NCBI RefSeq assembly: GCF_004117915.1
Contig: NZ_RSTD01000001.1
Span: forward strand, 682,001-746,000
Origin: Companilactobacillus metriopterae
Lineage (GTDB): Bacteria; Bacillota; Bacilli; Lactobacillales; Lactobacillaceae
Length of the DNA stretch: 64,000 bases
Direction: 5' to 3'
Each line of letters starts with the position of its first letter. The first letter of the stretch is position 1. The notes under the pieces were generated by a model. The model did no database searches. It was not told the origin of the DNA and was given only the letters and a program-made list of their open reading frames with translations. Positions 1 through 10,325 of the stretch are shown in pieces. Position numbers and translations under genes: made by a program.

Positions 1-146
1 TCACCACTTGTAATATCAACATAAATACCCTTTTTATAAAAATCATCATACTTTCCAGTGAATGCTCTTTCAGTTGCAGCATCTTGAGTAACCTTAATTG
101 ATTCTTCACTAAGATTTTTAAGATTTTTTTCATATTTTTTTGTCAT
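1..146 (-). CDS. msrB: Peptide-methionine (R)-S-oxide reductase MsrB, N-terminal part (cut by window edge)
   Basis: Only the first 48 or so codons are in the window; the gene runs off the left edge. The visible residues include [12 protein letters not shown] and [12 protein letters not shown], which match the conserved N-terminal part of MsrB. MsrB reduces methionine-R-sulfoxide in oxidised proteins using thioredoxin. The zinc-binding and catalytic cysteines lie beyond the edge and cannot be checked. The ATG at 146 has a GGAGG site about 9 nt upstream. It is separated from aspS by a terminator hairpin. Confidence 0.85.
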   Translation of the reverse strand, partial: MTKKYEKNLKNLSEESIKVTQDAATERAFTGKYDDFYKKGIYVDITSG

Positions 147-218
147 AAACAAGATACCTCCAAATTAGTTTAATAATAAGTATAGTCTCTATCGTAGAGG
201 TTTCCATGTTTTTGCTCT

Positions 219-252
219 AAAAAAAAGACATTCTACATAGAATGTCTTTTTA
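219..252. terminator. Terminator after aspS
   Basis: A 9-bp inverted repeat (GACATTCTA at 227-235, TAGAATGTC at 238-246) has an A-tract on its left and a T-tract on its right. It can end leftward aspS transcription and could act in both directions. Confidence 0.75.
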
Positions 253-258
253 AATTAG

Positions 259-2019
259 TTATTTTTTTACAACATCAATTCCCAATTCAACCAATTGTTC
301 TTCTGCAACAGCCATTGGTGCATGCGTCATTGGTTCAGTAGCATTAGAATTTTTAGGGAATGCAATAACATCCCTAATATTTTCTTTTCCTGAAAGTAAC
401 ATAGCAAATCTATCTAATCCGATTGCCAAGCCACCATGTGGTGGACATCCGTATTCTAAGGCATCTAATAGGAATCCAAATTGTTCATGAGCACTTTCTG
501 GTGTAAAGTCTAGTGCCTTCAACATCTTCTCTTGAATTTCCATGTCGTGAATTCTGATAGATCCTCCACCAATCTCATAACCATTCAGAACAATATCATA
601 GCTTTGAGAATATGCTTTATGAGGATCCTCGTCTAAGTAATGTACATCTTCCTCGTTAGGCATAGTGAAAGGATGATGGGCAGCAGTCCATCTTTGGATA
701 CCTTCATCATATTCAAACAATGGCCAGTTGACGACCCAAACAAATGCAAACTCATTTTTGTCATATAGTTCAAGTTCTTTTGCAATTGCTGTACGAAGGT
801 AACCTAAGGAATCAGCGACTACCTTAGCTCTGTCAGCAACAAATAGAATTAAGTCATTATTCTGTAACCCAAGACGATCTACAAGTTCTGATTCTTGATC
901 TTTTATAAATTTAGCAACTGGACCTGATAATTCATCGTCATTAAACTTAGCCCATGCTAAACCTTTAGCTCCAAATTGTTTGATATGTTCTTGATAAGCT
1001 TCAATGTTCTTTCTTGAATACTTGTCAGCATTATTTTTTACAACAATTGCTTTAACTTGTCCTTCATTATCAATAGCACCTTTAAATACTTTAAATTCGC
1101 TATCTTTAAAAACATCATTTAGTTCTTGCAATTCCATATCAAATCTAATATCTGGTTTATCAGATCCGTACCTTGCCATTGCATCATTATACTGTAATCT
1201 TGGGAATGGTAGCTTGACATCGATTCCCTTTTCGTCTTTCATAACTTTGGCAATCAAGCCTTCAGTCATGGTTTGAATTTCTTCAGCTGACATGAAACTT
1301 GTTTCCATATCTATTTGTGTAAATTCTGGTTGACGATCACCACGTAAATCTTCATCACGGAAGCAATGTGCAATTTGATAGTATCTATCAAAACCACCTA
1401 CCATCAGTAGTTGTTTAAATAGTTGTGGAGATTGTGGTAGTGCATAAAAACTTCCTGGATAAACACGAGATGGAACAAGATAATCTCTAGCACCTTCCGG
1501 TGTAGATTTTGTTAAATTAGGTGTCTCAATATCTATAAAGTTATTTTCATATAAATATTCGTGGACAGAATGCTTGATTTGAGCTCTTGTTCTGATCGCC
1601 TTTTGCATTTCAGGACGTCTTAAATCAAGATAACGATATTTTAACTTGGTTTCTTCTGAACTTTCAATATCGTCTAATATTTCGAAAGGTGTATTTTTTG
1701 ATTTATTTAATATTTCAATATTTTCTACAATTACTTCAATTTTTCCTGATGGAAAATTATCATTTTGATTATTCTCATCGCGCATCTGAACTGTTCCATC
1801 AACACTTATGACATATTCAGAACGTAATTGATCAGCAATTGCCAAGGCTTCTTCATGCTCGTCATTGAACACCAGTTGTACAATACCCTTGTAATCACGG
1901 AGATCCACAAAGATTAGTCCCCCAAGATTACGTCTTTTTTGTACCCAACCATTTAATGTAACTTGTTGATTAACATATTTTTCGGTAATATTTCCACAAT
2001 AATCTGTTCGTGTCTTCAT
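259..2019 (-). CDS. aspS: Aspartate--tRNA ligase
   Basis: Class II aminoacyl-tRNA synthetase of 586 aa, the usual length for bacterial AspRS with the GAD insertion. It charges tRNA-Asp with aspartate. The N-terminal OB-fold anticodon-binding domain (about 1-110) contains [12 protein letters not shown]. The catalytic core includes the motif 2 region [16 protein letters not shown] at about 218 and the motif 3 region [13 protein letters not shown] near the C-terminus. The start codon lies 2 nt after the hisS stop, so the two genes form one transcript controlled by the T-box upstream of hisS. AspRS/GluRS confusion is unlikely because of the GAD-containing length. Confidence 0.97.
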   Translation of the reverse strand: MKTRTDYCGNITEKYVNQQVTLNGWVQKRRNLGGLIFVDLRDYKGIVQLVFNDEHEEALAIADQLRSEYVISVDGTVQMRDENNQNDNFPSGKIEVIVENIEILNKSKNTPFEILDDIESSEETKLKYRYLDLRRPEMQKAIRTRAQIKHSVHEYLYENNFIDIETPNLTKSTPEGARDYLVPSRVYPGSFYALPQSPQLFKQLLMVGGFDRYYQIAHCFRDEDLRGDRQPEFTQIDMETSFMSAEEIQTMTEGLIAKVMKDEKGIDVKLPFPRLQYNDAMARYGSDKPDIRFDMELQELNDVFKDSEFKVFKGAIDNEGQVKAIVVKNNADKYSRKNIEAYQEHIKQFGAKGLAWAKFNDDELSGPVAKFIKDQESELVDRLGLQNNDLILFVADRAKVVADSLGYLRTAIAKELELYDKNEFAFVWVVNWPLFEYDEGIQRWTAAHHPFTMPNEEDVHYLDEDPHKAYSQSYDIVLNGYEIGGGSIRIHDMEIQEKMLKALDFTPESAHEQFGFLLDALEYGCPPHGGLAIGLDRFAMLLSGKENIRDVIAFPKNSNATEPMTHAPMAVAEEQLVELGIDVVKK

Positions 2020-2021
2020 AC

Positions 2022-3287
2022 TTACTCTCCCTTAATTTGTTTAACTAAATTGGATATTGAAACCTTAATTTCTTCACCTGACTGCATGTCTTTCAAATTC
2101 ACTAGATCATTGGTAATTTCTTCATCACCAATTGTAATAGTGTATCTAGCATTTAAATTATTTGCTGTCTTGAATTGTGCCTTAACTTTTCTACCAAGAT
2201 AGTCTTTGTCGGCAGAAATATTATTATCTCGTAAATCTTTTAAAATTTTGACAGATGCCTTGTTAGCAACTTCTCCAATTGTAACTATGTAAACATCTAA
2301 CTGTGATGAAGCAGGAATATTTTCTTCTTTAAGTAGAAGCATCAAACGTTCCATTCCTAATCCAAAACCGATGCCTGATGTTTCAGGTCCTCCGAGCTCT
2401 TCAACAAGACCATTATAGCGACCACCTGCCAAGATAGTAATTTCTTTATTACCAAAGGCTTCATCATTTGTTATAAATTCAAATATCGTATGATTATAGT
2501 AATCTAGTCCACGAACCATTGTAGAATCGACTTCAAATTTAATATCCATTTCTTTTAATAGTTCTTGAAGATATTCAAATCTGTTTTTAGATTCTTCATT
2601 TAGATAATCCAAAATTGAAGGAGCATTTTTAACTATCTCTTTGTCGTTTTTATCTTTACTATCCAAAATTCTCAAAGGATTTTTTTCTAAACGTACTTTA
2701 GAATCATCACTCAGTTGATCCTTAAATGGAGTAAAGTAAGAAACAAGTGCTTCATGATATTCTTGTCTGGATTGAGGATCGCCTAAAGAATTAAGAGATA
2801 CTTTAATATCTTTTATTCCTAGTTTATTTAAAAATTGAATTCCCATTAAAATTATTTCTGCATCTAACTCTGGTGCATCAGAACCAAATGCTTCCACACC
2901 TAATTGATGAAATTGACGTTGACGACCTGATTGAGGTCTTTCATATCTAAACATAGGTCCCTTATACCAAACTTTGTAAGGCTTAGTATTTTCAGGTCCA
3001 TACAACTTGTTCTCTACAAATGCTCTAACTACGCCTGCTGTACCTTCAGGCCTAAGAGCTACGTGGCGATCACCCTTGTCATAAAAATCATACATTTCCT
3101 TTGATACTATATCTGATGTATCCCCAGAAGATCTTTCAAATACTTCGTAAGATTCAAAAATTGGTGTTCTTATTTCTGAAAATCTATAATTTGAGAAAAT
3201 ATCATTAGCTACCTGTTCAACATATTCCCATTTATAAGATTCTGAAGGTAAAATATCCATAGTACCCTTTGGTTTTTGATATCTCAT
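2022..3287 (-). CDS. hisS: Histidine--tRNA ligase
   Basis: Class II HisRS, 421 aa. The start is set at ATG 3287, which gives [14 protein letters not shown] and has AGGAG 8 nt upstream; a longer reading frame into the T-box leader is not needed. Motif 2 is visible as [17 protein letters not shown], the HisA box as GGRYNGL, and GFGLGMERL marks motif 3. The C-terminal anticodon-binding domain occupies roughly 325-421. It is first in the hisS-aspS operon and is preceded by a T-box leader. Confidence 0.97.
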   Translation of the reverse strand: MRYQKPKGTMDILPSESYKWEYVEQVANDIFSNYRFSEIRTPIFESYEVFERSSGDTSDIVSKEMYDFYDKGDRHVALRPEGTAGVVRAFVENKLYGPENTKPYKVWYKGPMFRYERPQSGRQRQFHQLGVEAFGSDAPELDAEIILMGIQFLNKLGIKDIKVSLNSLGDPQSRQEYHEALVSYFTPFKDQLSDDSKVRLEKNPLRILDSKDKNDKEIVKNAPSILDYLNEESKNRFEYLQELLKEMDIKFEVDSTMVRGLDYYNHTIFEFITNDEAFGNKEITILAGGRYNGLVEELGGPETSGIGFGLGMERLMLLLKEENIPASSQLDVYIVTIGEVANKASVKILKDLRDNNISADKDYLGRKVKAQFKTANNLNARYTITIGDEEITNDLVNLKDMQSGEEIKVSISNLVKQIKGE

Positions 3288-3312
3288 GTTGTGTTCTCCT
3301 TTAATAACCACA

Positions 3313-3479
3313 CAAAAAAACACCCTTGCCAAATAAAAGGACAAGGGTGCAGTTGCACGGTACCACCTAGTTTTTTTCTACAGTTAACGCCTGTCATACG
3401 CTTTAAAATCATCACAAGTTTCAACTATCTGTTTTCACCAATATCAGATTCTCTGTAAGTTGATTTGTCAGTATTTATA
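3313..3479 (-). promoter_or_regulatory. T-box leader of the hisS-aspS operon
   Basis: The minus strand shows the conserved T-box core AGGTGGTACCGTG (about 3358-3370). Right after it is a terminator hairpin with stem CACCCTTG/CAAGGGTG (3321-3328 and 3342-3349) ending in a T-run. Upstream on the same strand lies a stem I-like region with the apical TTGGTGAA. In T-box leaders uncharged tRNA binding the core stabilises the antiterminator and lets the synthetase genes be transcribed. I could not assign the specifier codon with confidence: a GAU is possible, and no clear CAU/CAC was seen in the likely specifier loop. Confidence 0.88.
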
Positions 3480-3485
3480 TATTTA

Positions 3486-3514
3486 AATTTAGTTAAATTA
3501 ATCAGGATTGTCAA
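3486..3514 (-). promoter_or_regulatory. Promoter of hisS-aspS
   Basis: Minus strand: TTGACA at 3514-3509, a 17-nt spacer, then TAAATT at 3491-3486. This places the transcript start near 3479, at the beginning of the T-box leader. Confidence 0.65.
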
Positions 3515-3607
3515 GTATTGAATAAAATCTTTTATTTACAGTGAATAATTTTATGAAAAATATAGTATTATTAATATTAAGAAGCAATCCTAAAGGAAAT
3601 ATAACAT

Positions 3608-4927
3608 ATGGAAGAGATTGTAAAATTAATTAAAAAATATAGATTGTTTATCATTATTGTTATCTTACTTTTAGTGTCTAGTGTTTCAACTGTAGTACTT
3701 GCCAATGCTAATACTGTAGTTGTCGGATCAGATTCTGTGAATGTCCGTGTTGGACCAGGTCTCTCCTATTCAAATATGGCACAAGTAAAAAAAGGTGACA
3801 AGTTAACAATTATTTCAGAAAAGAATAAATGGTATCAAGTTAGATTAGCTGGAGATAAGATTGGTTGGGTGGCCAGTTGGTTGCTAGACAATACTGACGT
3901 TAGTTCAACAACTAATAAAGTCGGTATTATTAAAGTGCCTAACACAACTATCTTCAAGTCTGCCAGTGCCTCCAGCGATGTTTTAGGAACTGCTAACCAA
4001 TCTACAAAAGTTGCTATCCTATACCAAGAATCTGATTGGACACAAATTTTATATAAAGGCACTGCTGCGTGGGTTAAGAGTGAGTTCATAGAAAACACTT
4101 CTGAAACAACAGATTCGACTCATTCGAGCACAAGTAATAACAAAAAATCTTCTAATAGTAACTCTAATATAAAAACTGTTACTGTAACTCAGGCAAATAC
4201 AAAATTAAGAATTGATCCTAATTCTTCTGGACGAATAGTGAAGACTGTTCAAGTGGGAAAAACATTTGATTACTTAGGTAAAGATGGTGACTGGTATCAA
4301 GTAAGAGATTCTGATGGATCTGTTGGTTATGTTGCTAGTTGGGTAGTAACAATTTCCGGTTCAAAAAGTGCTGTTAAAACCGCTGCATCCACAATCTCAG
4401 AATCAACAATTGTAATAGATGCGGGTCACGGTGGCGATGATGTAGGTGCTGAATCAGAAAATGGTAAGTACGAAAAAACATATACCCTTGCCTATGCAAA
4501 AGCTATTAAAAAAGAACTAGAAAAAACTGGTGCCCGTGTAATTTTAACTAGATCAGGTGATGATTCTAAGACACTTGGTGATAGAGCTCGTCTTTCAAGT
4601 AAAGAAAACGCTGATGCTTTTATAAGTTTGCACTTTGATTCTAGTGAATCAAACAATGATGGTTCTGGTGTAACTACTTATTACTATGCAGATAAAGACA
4701 AAAACCTAGCAACTTCAATTGATAATCAACTTAATACATTACCAATTGACAATAAAGGTGTTAAACAAAAAGATCTTTATGTCTTACATTACAATAGTCA
4801 ACCAGCTGTTTTACTAGAGCTAGGATACATAAATACAAAATCTGATTATAAAAAAATAAAATCAGATTCTTATAAAGAAAAAGTTGCCAGTGATGTTGTT
4901 GCTGGATTAAAACAATATTTCAAATAA
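3608..4927 (+). CDS. Secreted N-acetylmuramoyl-L-alanine amidase with SH3b repeats
   Basis: A 439-aa peptidoglycan hydrolase. An N-terminal hydrophobic segment (about 13-33) acts as signal peptide or anchor. Three SH3b wall-binding repeats follow (about 36-92, 105-160 and 190-247, each with a WYQVR or similar strand). The C-terminal Amidase_3 domain (about 265-438) shows VIDAGHGGDDVG, ISLHFDS and VLLELGYINTK, carrying the zinc-binding His and Glu residues. It cleaves the amide bond between MurNAc and L-alanine, probably in daughter-cell separation or wall turnover. It stands alone, reads away from hisS, and ends in a shared terminator. Confidence 0.93.
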   Translation: MEEIVKLIKKYRLFIIIVILLLVSSVSTVVLANANTVVVGSDSVNVRVGPGLSYSNMAQVKKGDKLTIISEKNKWYQVRLAGDKIGWVASWLLDNTDVSSTTNKVGIIKVPNTTIFKSASASSDVLGTANQSTKVAILYQESDWTQILYKGTAAWVKSEFIENTSETTDSTHSSTSNNKKSSNSNSNIKTVTVTQANTKLRIDPNSSGRIVKTVQVGKTFDYLGKDGDWYQVRDSDGSVGYVASWVVTISGSKSAVKTAASTISESTIVIDAGHGGDDVGAESENGKYEKTYTLAYAKAIKKELEKTGARVILTRSGDDSKTLGDRARLSSKENADAFISLHFDSSESNNDGSGVTTYYYADKDKNLATSIDNQLNTLPIDNKGVKQKDLYVLHYNSQPAVLLELGYINTKSDYKKIKSDSYKEKVASDVVAGLKQYFK

Positions 4928-4960
4928 AAAAAGGCACATTTATAATGTGTCTTTTTTTAT
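4924..4960. terminator. Bidirectional terminator between the amidase and HAD genes
   Basis: The inverted repeat GGCACATT/AATGTGTC (about 4933-4951) is flanked by an A-run on the left and a T-run on the right, between two converging genes. It overlaps the 3' end of the HAD gene. Confidence 0.8.
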
Positions 4961-5566
4961 TATGCTCATTATTTCAGTTAAATTTTTTACTTGATAGGTA
5001 GAATTAGTTTTCTCATTATTTCTAATTAGAATTGTCTTTGCATTAACGGTATTTCCGAAATCAATATCTACTTTTCTATCCCCTATTACCCATAGCTGTT
5101 GACTTGAAATATAATATTTTGAAATCAAATAATTTAACATTTCAGGATCTGGTTTTCTAATGTGATTATCTGAAACACTAACTATTTCTTCAAAGTAATT
5201 ATCAATACCTAATTTTTTTGTAACATCAAAAATTGAATTATCTCTATGTGTGATTATAAATTGAGTAATATTTTCCTTTTTAAAATAATCTAGAGTTTCG
5301 ATAGTGTCTGGATACAATCTAATTAGATTTTGAAAGTTTTTTTCCTGAATACGATAGTTTTTATAAAATTCAGTAACTTTATTTTCATCTAAAAGCAAGT
5401 TTGAAACATAATCCCTGATTGAAGTTTTTATTACTTCTGACTTTATCTCTGATTCACTAATATTTATTCCAAAGTTTTTTTCCAATGAATACTGTGTGGC
5501 TTTTACCATTCCCGGATAACTATCGGCAATGGTGCCATCAAAATCCCAAACAATTGCTGATTGCAT
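4940..5566 (-). CDS. HAD-superfamily hydrolase (phosphoglycolate phosphatase-like)
   Basis: A 208-aa HAD subfamily IA phosphatase. Motif I is DFDGTIAD (about 8-15) with the nucleophile and acid Asp residues, motif II is the Thr in FIITHRD, the motif III Lys is in RKPDPEML, and motif IV is VIGDRKVDIDFG. A helical cap lies between motifs I and II. The substrate cannot be told from sequence; relatives act on phosphoglycolate or sugar phosphates. The start codon lies 2 nt after the dtd stop, so it is probably co-transcribed with dtd and relA. Confidence 0.85.
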   Translation of the reverse strand: MQSAIVWDFDGTIADSYPGMVKATQYSLEKNFGINISESEIKSEVIKTSIRDYVSNLLLDENKVTEFYKNYRIQEKNFQNLIRLYPDTIETLDYFKKENITQFIITHRDNSIFDVTKKLGIDNYFEEIVSVSDNHIRKPDPEMLNYLISKYYISSQQLWVIGDRKVDIDFGNTVNAKTILIRNNEKTNSTYQVKNLTEIMSIIKKDTL

Positions 5567-5568
5567 TA

Positions 5569-6006
5569 TTATTTCTCCAAAATTATAGTAACGGGTCCAT
5601 CATTCAGAATTGACACTTGCATATTTGCTCCGAATTCTCCCTCTTCAACTTTAATATCATATTTTCTTAACTCTTCATTAAATCGATTGTACAATTCTTT
5701 TGAATTTTCAAAATCACCTGCTTCAGTGAAGCTAGGACGATTACCATGTCTAGTGTCTGCTAGTAAAGTAAATTGAGAGATAGATAAGATTTTGCCATTT
5801 TCATTTATTAATGAATTATTCATTTTATTATCTTGATCTTGAAAAATTCTCATATTGACTATTTTTCTTGCAATGTATTTGATTGTTTGTTGATTGTCAT
5901 AATCTGTGAATCCCACTAACAAACAAAGCCCCTGATCTATCTGACCAAGGACTTTGTTATCAACTGAGACACTAGCAGATTTAACTCTCTGTATAACTAC
6001 TTTCAT
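5569..6006 (-). CDS. dtd: D-aminoacyl-tRNA deacylase
   Basis: 145 aa, the normal DTD length. It removes D-amino acids (and glycine mischarged on tRNA-Ala) from tRNA. The signature SQFTLLADTRHGNRPSF is present, and the C-terminal NDGPVTI carries the Gly-cisPro motif that reaches across the dimer to form the active site. Its start overlaps the relA stop by one base (TAATG), the common relA-dtd arrangement in Firmicutes. Confidence 0.95.
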   Translation of the reverse strand: MKVVIQRVKSASVSVDNKVLGQIDQGLCLLVGFTDYDNQQTIKYIARKIVNMRIFQDQDNKMNNSLINENGKILSISQFTLLADTRHGNRPSFTEAGDFENSKELYNRFNEELRKYDIKVEEGEFGANMQVSILNDGPVTIILEK

Positions 6007-8237
6007 TAATCTACAGTCCTCTTTATTTCATAAACGTCTGGAATAATTTTAATTTTTGATATTAGAGTATCTAAGTGATCTTTATTATTCACACCGACAA
6101 CTACATGAACAACCGCAGTCTTATTGGTATCCAAACGACCGTTGATGTTATTCAAAGTATTAGTTGTTGAATTAATAACTTGTAGAATATCATTCAACAA
6201 GCCATTTCGGTTGAATGCATAAATATCTAATTCGACCAGATATCTCTTATCATTTGTAACATTATCCCAACTTACTGCCATATGTCTCTTTTTAGCATCT
6301 TCTGTCTGCATGTTGGGGCAATCAGCACGATGAATTGTTAGTCCCCTACCCTTAGTGATGTAACCAACAATTTCATCACCAGGTATGGGATTACAACATT
6401 TAGCTAATCGTGTAAGCAAATTATCTACACCCTGCACATTGATACTTGAATCTTTGTTAGATTCTGGAGTTTTACTTGGTGATAATTCCTTTTTAGGTGT
6501 CTGTGCTGTAGAAGTTTCTTCTTCTGAAATTCTTCTCTCATCAATCTCTTTTTGTTCAGCAGCTTTTTTATTTTCTGGATCTTCACTTACTATTTTATGA
6601 ATAACGTTAGTAACAGAAAGTTCTCCATAACCGATTGCATTGTAGAGTTCATCTATATCTGTGAAATTAAAGATTTTCATTGCTGAGTCTAAATGACTTT
6701 TATCAAGATATCTTTTAGAAAGATTCTTTTCTTTAATTTCATTTTCTAATGAAGATTTACCTAATTCTATATTATTTTCTCGATCTTTGATTCTAAAGTA
6801 ACGTTTAATTTTATTTTTAGCACGTGATGTATAAGCAGTATTAATCCAGTCACGACTTGGACTTGCATTATTGCTGGTCATCATCTCTATGATATCGCCG
6901 TTTTTAAGTTGATAATTCAATGGAACCATACGTCCGTTAACTTTTGCACCAACAGTATGATTACCAACCTCAGTATGAACATGATATGCAAAATCTAAAG
7001 GAACAGAGCCTTTTGAAAGTTCAACAACTTCTCCTTGAGGTGTAAATACATAAACTCGATCGTTAAATATTTCGCCTTTAACAGAGCTCATAAAATCTGA
7101 AGCATTTTCCGAATTTTCTTGAAGTTCAATGATTTCTCTAAATAGATCTATTTTTTGTTCATTTTCGTCAATATTTGCACCCTCAAAGTTACCTTCTTTA
7201 TAAGCCCAGTGTGCTGCCACACCGTATTCAGCAACTTCGTGCATTTGGAATGTTCTAATTTGTACTTCTAAAGGTTGTCCACCTGGTCCGATAATTGTGG
7301 TATGCAAAGACTGATAACCATTGGCTTTAGGTACGGCAATATAATCTTTAAATCTTCCCGGAATTGGTTTCCATTTTGAGTGAATTGAACCTAAAATGGC
7401 ATAACAATCTTTCACAGAATCAACCATTATTCTTATAGCTAATAAATCATACAATTCGGAAAACTGCTTGTGTTTATCAACCATTTTTTTATAGATTGAA
7501 TATATATGTTTAGGTCGACCATAGATTTCGTAATTCATACCTAACTCGTTAACAGCACCTTTAATGAAATCTATAGCTTCTTCAATGTACTCTTCACGTT
7601 GATCACGCTTGCTGTTCATCAGATGAACAATTCGATAATATTGTTGAGGATTTATATATAGAAGTGATAAATCTTCAAGCTCCCACTTAATTTTACTAAT
7701 ACCTAATCTATCAGCTAATGGAGCGTATATTTCCATTGTCTCGGTTGCAATACGTCTTTGCTTATCTGGTCTTAGTGCTTTTAATGTTCTCATATTGTGC
7801 AATCTATCGGCCAGTTTAACCATGATAACTCGCAAATCCTTGGAAGTTGCTAGCAACATTTTTCGATGATTTTCTGCTAATTCTTCTTGATGAGAGCTAT
7901 ATTTAAATTTACTTATTTTTGTTACACCATCAACAATAGTAGCTACTTGCTCACCAAATAGTTCTTCAACATCTCCAAGCGTTATATTTGTATCTTCAAC
8001 AACATCGTGTAAATACCCTGCAGCAACTGTATATGGGTCCATTTTCAAAGATGCCAGTATTTCGGCAACTTGAGTTGGATGAACTATATATGGAATACCA
8101 GAAGCTCTTTTTTGTTCTTTATGAACATACGCAGCAAAATTGTATGCTTTATTAACAAACGCTACATGCTCTTCATTCATATATTCTTTACATATATCTA
8201 GAACCTGTTCGGGTGTATAATCGTCTATTTTTTTCAT
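6006..8237 (-). CDS. relA: Bifunctional (p)ppGpp synthetase/hydrolase (Rel/Rsh)
   Basis: A 743-aa long RSH protein controlling the stringent response. The N-terminal HD hydrolase domain is intact (HPTQVAEIL at about 52 and YLHDVVEDT at about 76, so hydrolase activity is likely). The RelA_SpoT synthetase domain spans roughly 230-340, the TGS domain about 390-450 (VYVFTPQGEVVELSKGS), a conserved-Cys zinc region near RLAKCCNPIPGDEIVGY, and a C-terminal ACT domain about 670-743. As the single Rsh seen here it should both make and degrade (p)ppGpp. It heads the relA-dtd-HAD group. Confidence 0.96.
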   Translation of the reverse strand: MKKIDDYTPEQVLDICKEYMNEEHVAFVNKAYNFAAYVHKEQKRASGIPYIVHPTQVAEILASLKMDPYTVAAGYLHDVVEDTNITLGDVEELFGEQVATIVDGVTKISKFKYSSHQEELAENHRKMLLATSKDLRVIMVKLADRLHNMRTLKALRPDKQRRIATETMEIYAPLADRLGISKIKWELEDLSLLYINPQQYYRIVHLMNSKRDQREEYIEEAIDFIKGAVNELGMNYEIYGRPKHIYSIYKKMVDKHKQFSELYDLLAIRIMVDSVKDCYAILGSIHSKWKPIPGRFKDYIAVPKANGYQSLHTTIIGPGGQPLEVQIRTFQMHEVAEYGVAAHWAYKEGNFEGANIDENEQKIDLFREIIELQENSENASDFMSSVKGEIFNDRVYVFTPQGEVVELSKGSVPLDFAYHVHTEVGNHTVGAKVNGRMVPLNYQLKNGDIIEMMTSNNASPSRDWINTAYTSRAKNKIKRYFRIKDRENNIELGKSSLENEIKEKNLSKRYLDKSHLDSAMKIFNFTDIDELYNAIGYGELSVTNVIHKIVSEDPENKKAAEQKEIDERRISEEETSTAQTPKKELSPSKTPESNKDSSINVQGVDNLLTRLAKCCNPIPGDEIVGYITKGRGLTIHRADCPNMQTEDAKKRHMAVSWDNVTNDKRYLVELDIYAFNRNGLLNDILQVINSTTNTLNNINGRLDTNKTAVVHVVVGVNNKDHLDTLISKIKIIPDVYEIKRTVD

Positions 8238-8257
8238 AAATTAAACTTCCCATTCAT

Positions 8258-8599
8258 TTAATTTTTGTTCTGATTAAATACAAAATAAATCAAAAGACTT
8301 ATGACTAAATAAATACCTGCTAAATAATAACCATATTGACCATGTTGTATGAAGACACTAATAATAAATATTAGTGGGAAAATAATTAGATTATAAAATG
8401 ATAATTCATATTTATGAGCAAACCATCCAGTGAAGCCTGAAAAAATTATATTTACAATAAAGAATAACCATATAATACGGTCAGATTGTGAGATATGAAA
8501 TACTGTAAATATTAATGGCAAAATAAAAACCAATATTAATGCTGTTAAAAACATATATACAGTTTTTGACTTACTTAGACGGTTATATAAATCCTTCAT
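8258..8599 (-). CDS. Small integral membrane protein, unknown function
   Basis: 113 aa with four predicted membrane helices (about 15-35, 40-58, 68-84 and 87-106) and short polar loops. No motif I recognise. It sits between rsmE (1 nt gap) and relA (20 nt gap), so it probably belongs to the prmA-rsmE-relA transcript. Confidence 0.75.
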   Translation of the reverse strand: MKDLYNRLSKSKTVYMFLTALILVFILPLIFTVFHISQSDRIIWLFFIVNIIFSGFTGWFAHKYELSFYNLIIFPLIFIISVFIQHGQYGYYLAGIYLVISLLIYFVFNQNKN

Positions 8600-8600
8600 T

Positions 8601-9359
8601 CTAATTATCTCCTAATTGTTGTAATTCGTAGTTAAAAGAAATTGCAGATAAGAAGTACATTGGTGCTGTTTCTGCTCTCATGATACGGGGTCCTAAGCCA
8701 GCAGCCATGTAGCCACTTTCTTTGAGCAAATCTATTTCCTCAGGTGCAAAACCACCTTCTGGACCGAAAACTCCTATTATTGAGCTCGGTTTTTTTGCTA
8801 ATTCTTTGGCCATCAAAGATTGTTCGCCATCTTTAGCTGACTCTTCATATGCCACAATTTTACTTTCAGCTGATTCTTTTAAAAGATCTTTCATAGAAGA
8901 GTAATAAATGACTTCAGGAATTATTCTTCGTTTGGACTGTTGTGCGGCATTTTTTACAATTTCATTTATTCTAGATATTTTCTTTTCTACTATATTACTC
9001 TTCCAATTCATAATTGAATACTTTGAGGAGAATAATATTATTTTTTTTGCACCTAATTCAGTCGATTTTTGAGCAATCCACTCTACTTTGTCTTTTTTTG
9101 ATAACGAACAAGCAACAAGCACGTCTACAGGCATTTCAGTAGATGGTCTATTATCTTTCTCAACATTAAATATAATTTGTTTTCCATCTACATCGATCTG
9201 ATCAATAATAGCTTTAAATAATGCTTTAGATTGATCTACTAGAAATAGTTCATCACCCGTTTGATGTCTAAGTACTACCGCAATATGTTTGAACAGATCC
9301 TTATCGTCAACTGTGTACCGATTGCTATTTATAATATTATTAACGAAGTATTGCTCCAT
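8601..9359 (-). CDS. rsmE: 16S rRNA (uracil1498-N3)-methyltransferase
   Basis: 252 aa SPOUT-class methyltransferase. The N-terminal PUA-like domain is followed by the knotted SAM-binding region with VFGPEGGFAPEEI and GLGPRIMRAETAP, the family signature. It methylates U1498 of 16S rRNA after 30S assembly. It overlaps prmA by 20 nt, the usual prmA-rsmE coupling. Confidence 0.95.
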   Translation of the reverse strand: MEQYFVNNIINSNRYTVDDKDLFKHIAVVLRHQTGDELFLVDQSKALFKAIIDQIDVDGKQIIFNVEKDNRPSTEMPVDVLVACSLSKKDKVEWIAQKSTELGAKKIILFSSKYSIMNWKSNIVEKKISRINEIVKNAAQQSKRRIIPEVIYYSSMKDLLKESAESKIVAYEESAKDGEQSLMAKELAKKPSSIIGVFGPEGGFAPEEIDLLKESGYMAAGLGPRIMRAETAPMYFLSAISFNYELQQLGDN

Positions 9360-10251
9360 CTTCTGCCTCTATCTCTATTTTTCTGCGACAAATTAACGTT
9401 GTCCATCCATTTAAATGCAAGCTCTCTAATACAACAAAACCCTGCTCACTCATTAAATCAGTAATCCACTGCTCTTTTTCTATAATTATTCCGGACAAAA
9501 TTACATAACCATTTTCATTTAGATGGCTATCGATATCTGGAATGAAGATTTCTAATATGTTGTACAAAATGTTAGCTACAATTACATCAGCTGTTTCATC
9601 AATTCCATCTAATAAAGAATTCTTCAAAACCTTTATATCATTACAATCTGGATTAAGTGAAATATTCTTTTTGGTCATTACAATTGCATTATCTTCTATG
9701 TCCAATGCAGTTATATCGTTTACTCCTAGCATTTTGGCATAAATTGCCAAAATACCTGTTCCCGTACCTACATCAAATAACGACTTAGAATTACCCAATA
9801 TTGTTTCAAGTGCCTGTAAAGATGTAAATGTTGTAGGATGAGTACCCGCTCCAAAGGATTCACCTGGGTCGATTAAAATAGTGCTCTCTTTTTCATCAAA
9901 TGGTTGGTAATCAATCCAACTAGGTACAATAGTCAAGAATCTGCTTACTTGTACTGGATGATAATACTCTTTCCATGAATCTTTCCATTCAGCATCGTCC
10001 ATATCTGATACTACAATTTTAATATCATCTACTGAAAATTGATACTTTTTCAAATCCTGTATTTTTCCTTTTAAATTATCTACAAAATTATTATCAAAAT
10101 TTTGTTCTTCAAAATATGTATTAACTTCATTAAAGTCTGAATTTGAATCTACAAATTCTGTACCATTTGCACCGCATTCTTCAAAGATGTTTGTAATAAT
10201 TTCATAATTAAATTCTTTAGGAATATGAACGCTAATTTTTTTCCAAATCAT
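9340..10251 (-). CDS. prmA: Ribosomal protein L11 methyltransferase
   Basis: 303 aa. The N-terminal substrate-binding domain is followed by a Rossmann methyltransferase domain: SFGAGTHPTT at about 133-142, the SAM-binding DVGTGTGILAIYA at about 160, and VIVANILYNI as motif IV. It trimethylates ribosomal protein L11. It is first of a leftward operon prmA-rsmE-membrane protein-relA-dtd-HAD. Confidence 0.95.
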   Translation of the reverse strand: MIWKKISVHIPKEFNYEIITNIFEECGANGTEFVDSNSDFNEVNTYFEEQNFDNNFVDNLKGKIQDLKKYQFSVDDIKIVVSDMDDAEWKDSWKEYYHPVQVSRFLTIVPSWIDYQPFDEKESTILIDPGESFGAGTHPTTFTSLQALETILGNSKSLFDVGTGTGILAIYAKMLGVNDITALDIEDNAIVMTKKNISLNPDCNDIKVLKNSLLDGIDETADVIVANILYNILEIFIPDIDSHLNENGYVILSGIIIEKEQWITDLMSEQGFVVLESLHLNGWTTLICRRKIEIEAEDGAILR

Positions 10252-10301
10252 ATTAACATCCCCTTTTGTGTTATTAATAGATTACTAAAAAAACACAACA
10301 A

Positions 10302-10325
10302 AAAAAAGACGTATTCACGTCTTTA
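10302..10325 (-). terminator. Terminator of the 137-codon unknown gene
   Basis: Stem AAAGACG/CGTCTTT with a 6-nt loop and, on the minus strand, a T-run of eight. It overlaps the stop codon of the gene ending at 10323 and separates it from prmA. Confidence 0.75.

Noticed and set aside
3288-3344. Longer N-terminus for HisRS
   Set aside because: It would be encoded inside the T-box terminator; ATG 3287 has AGGAG and gives the family N-terminus.
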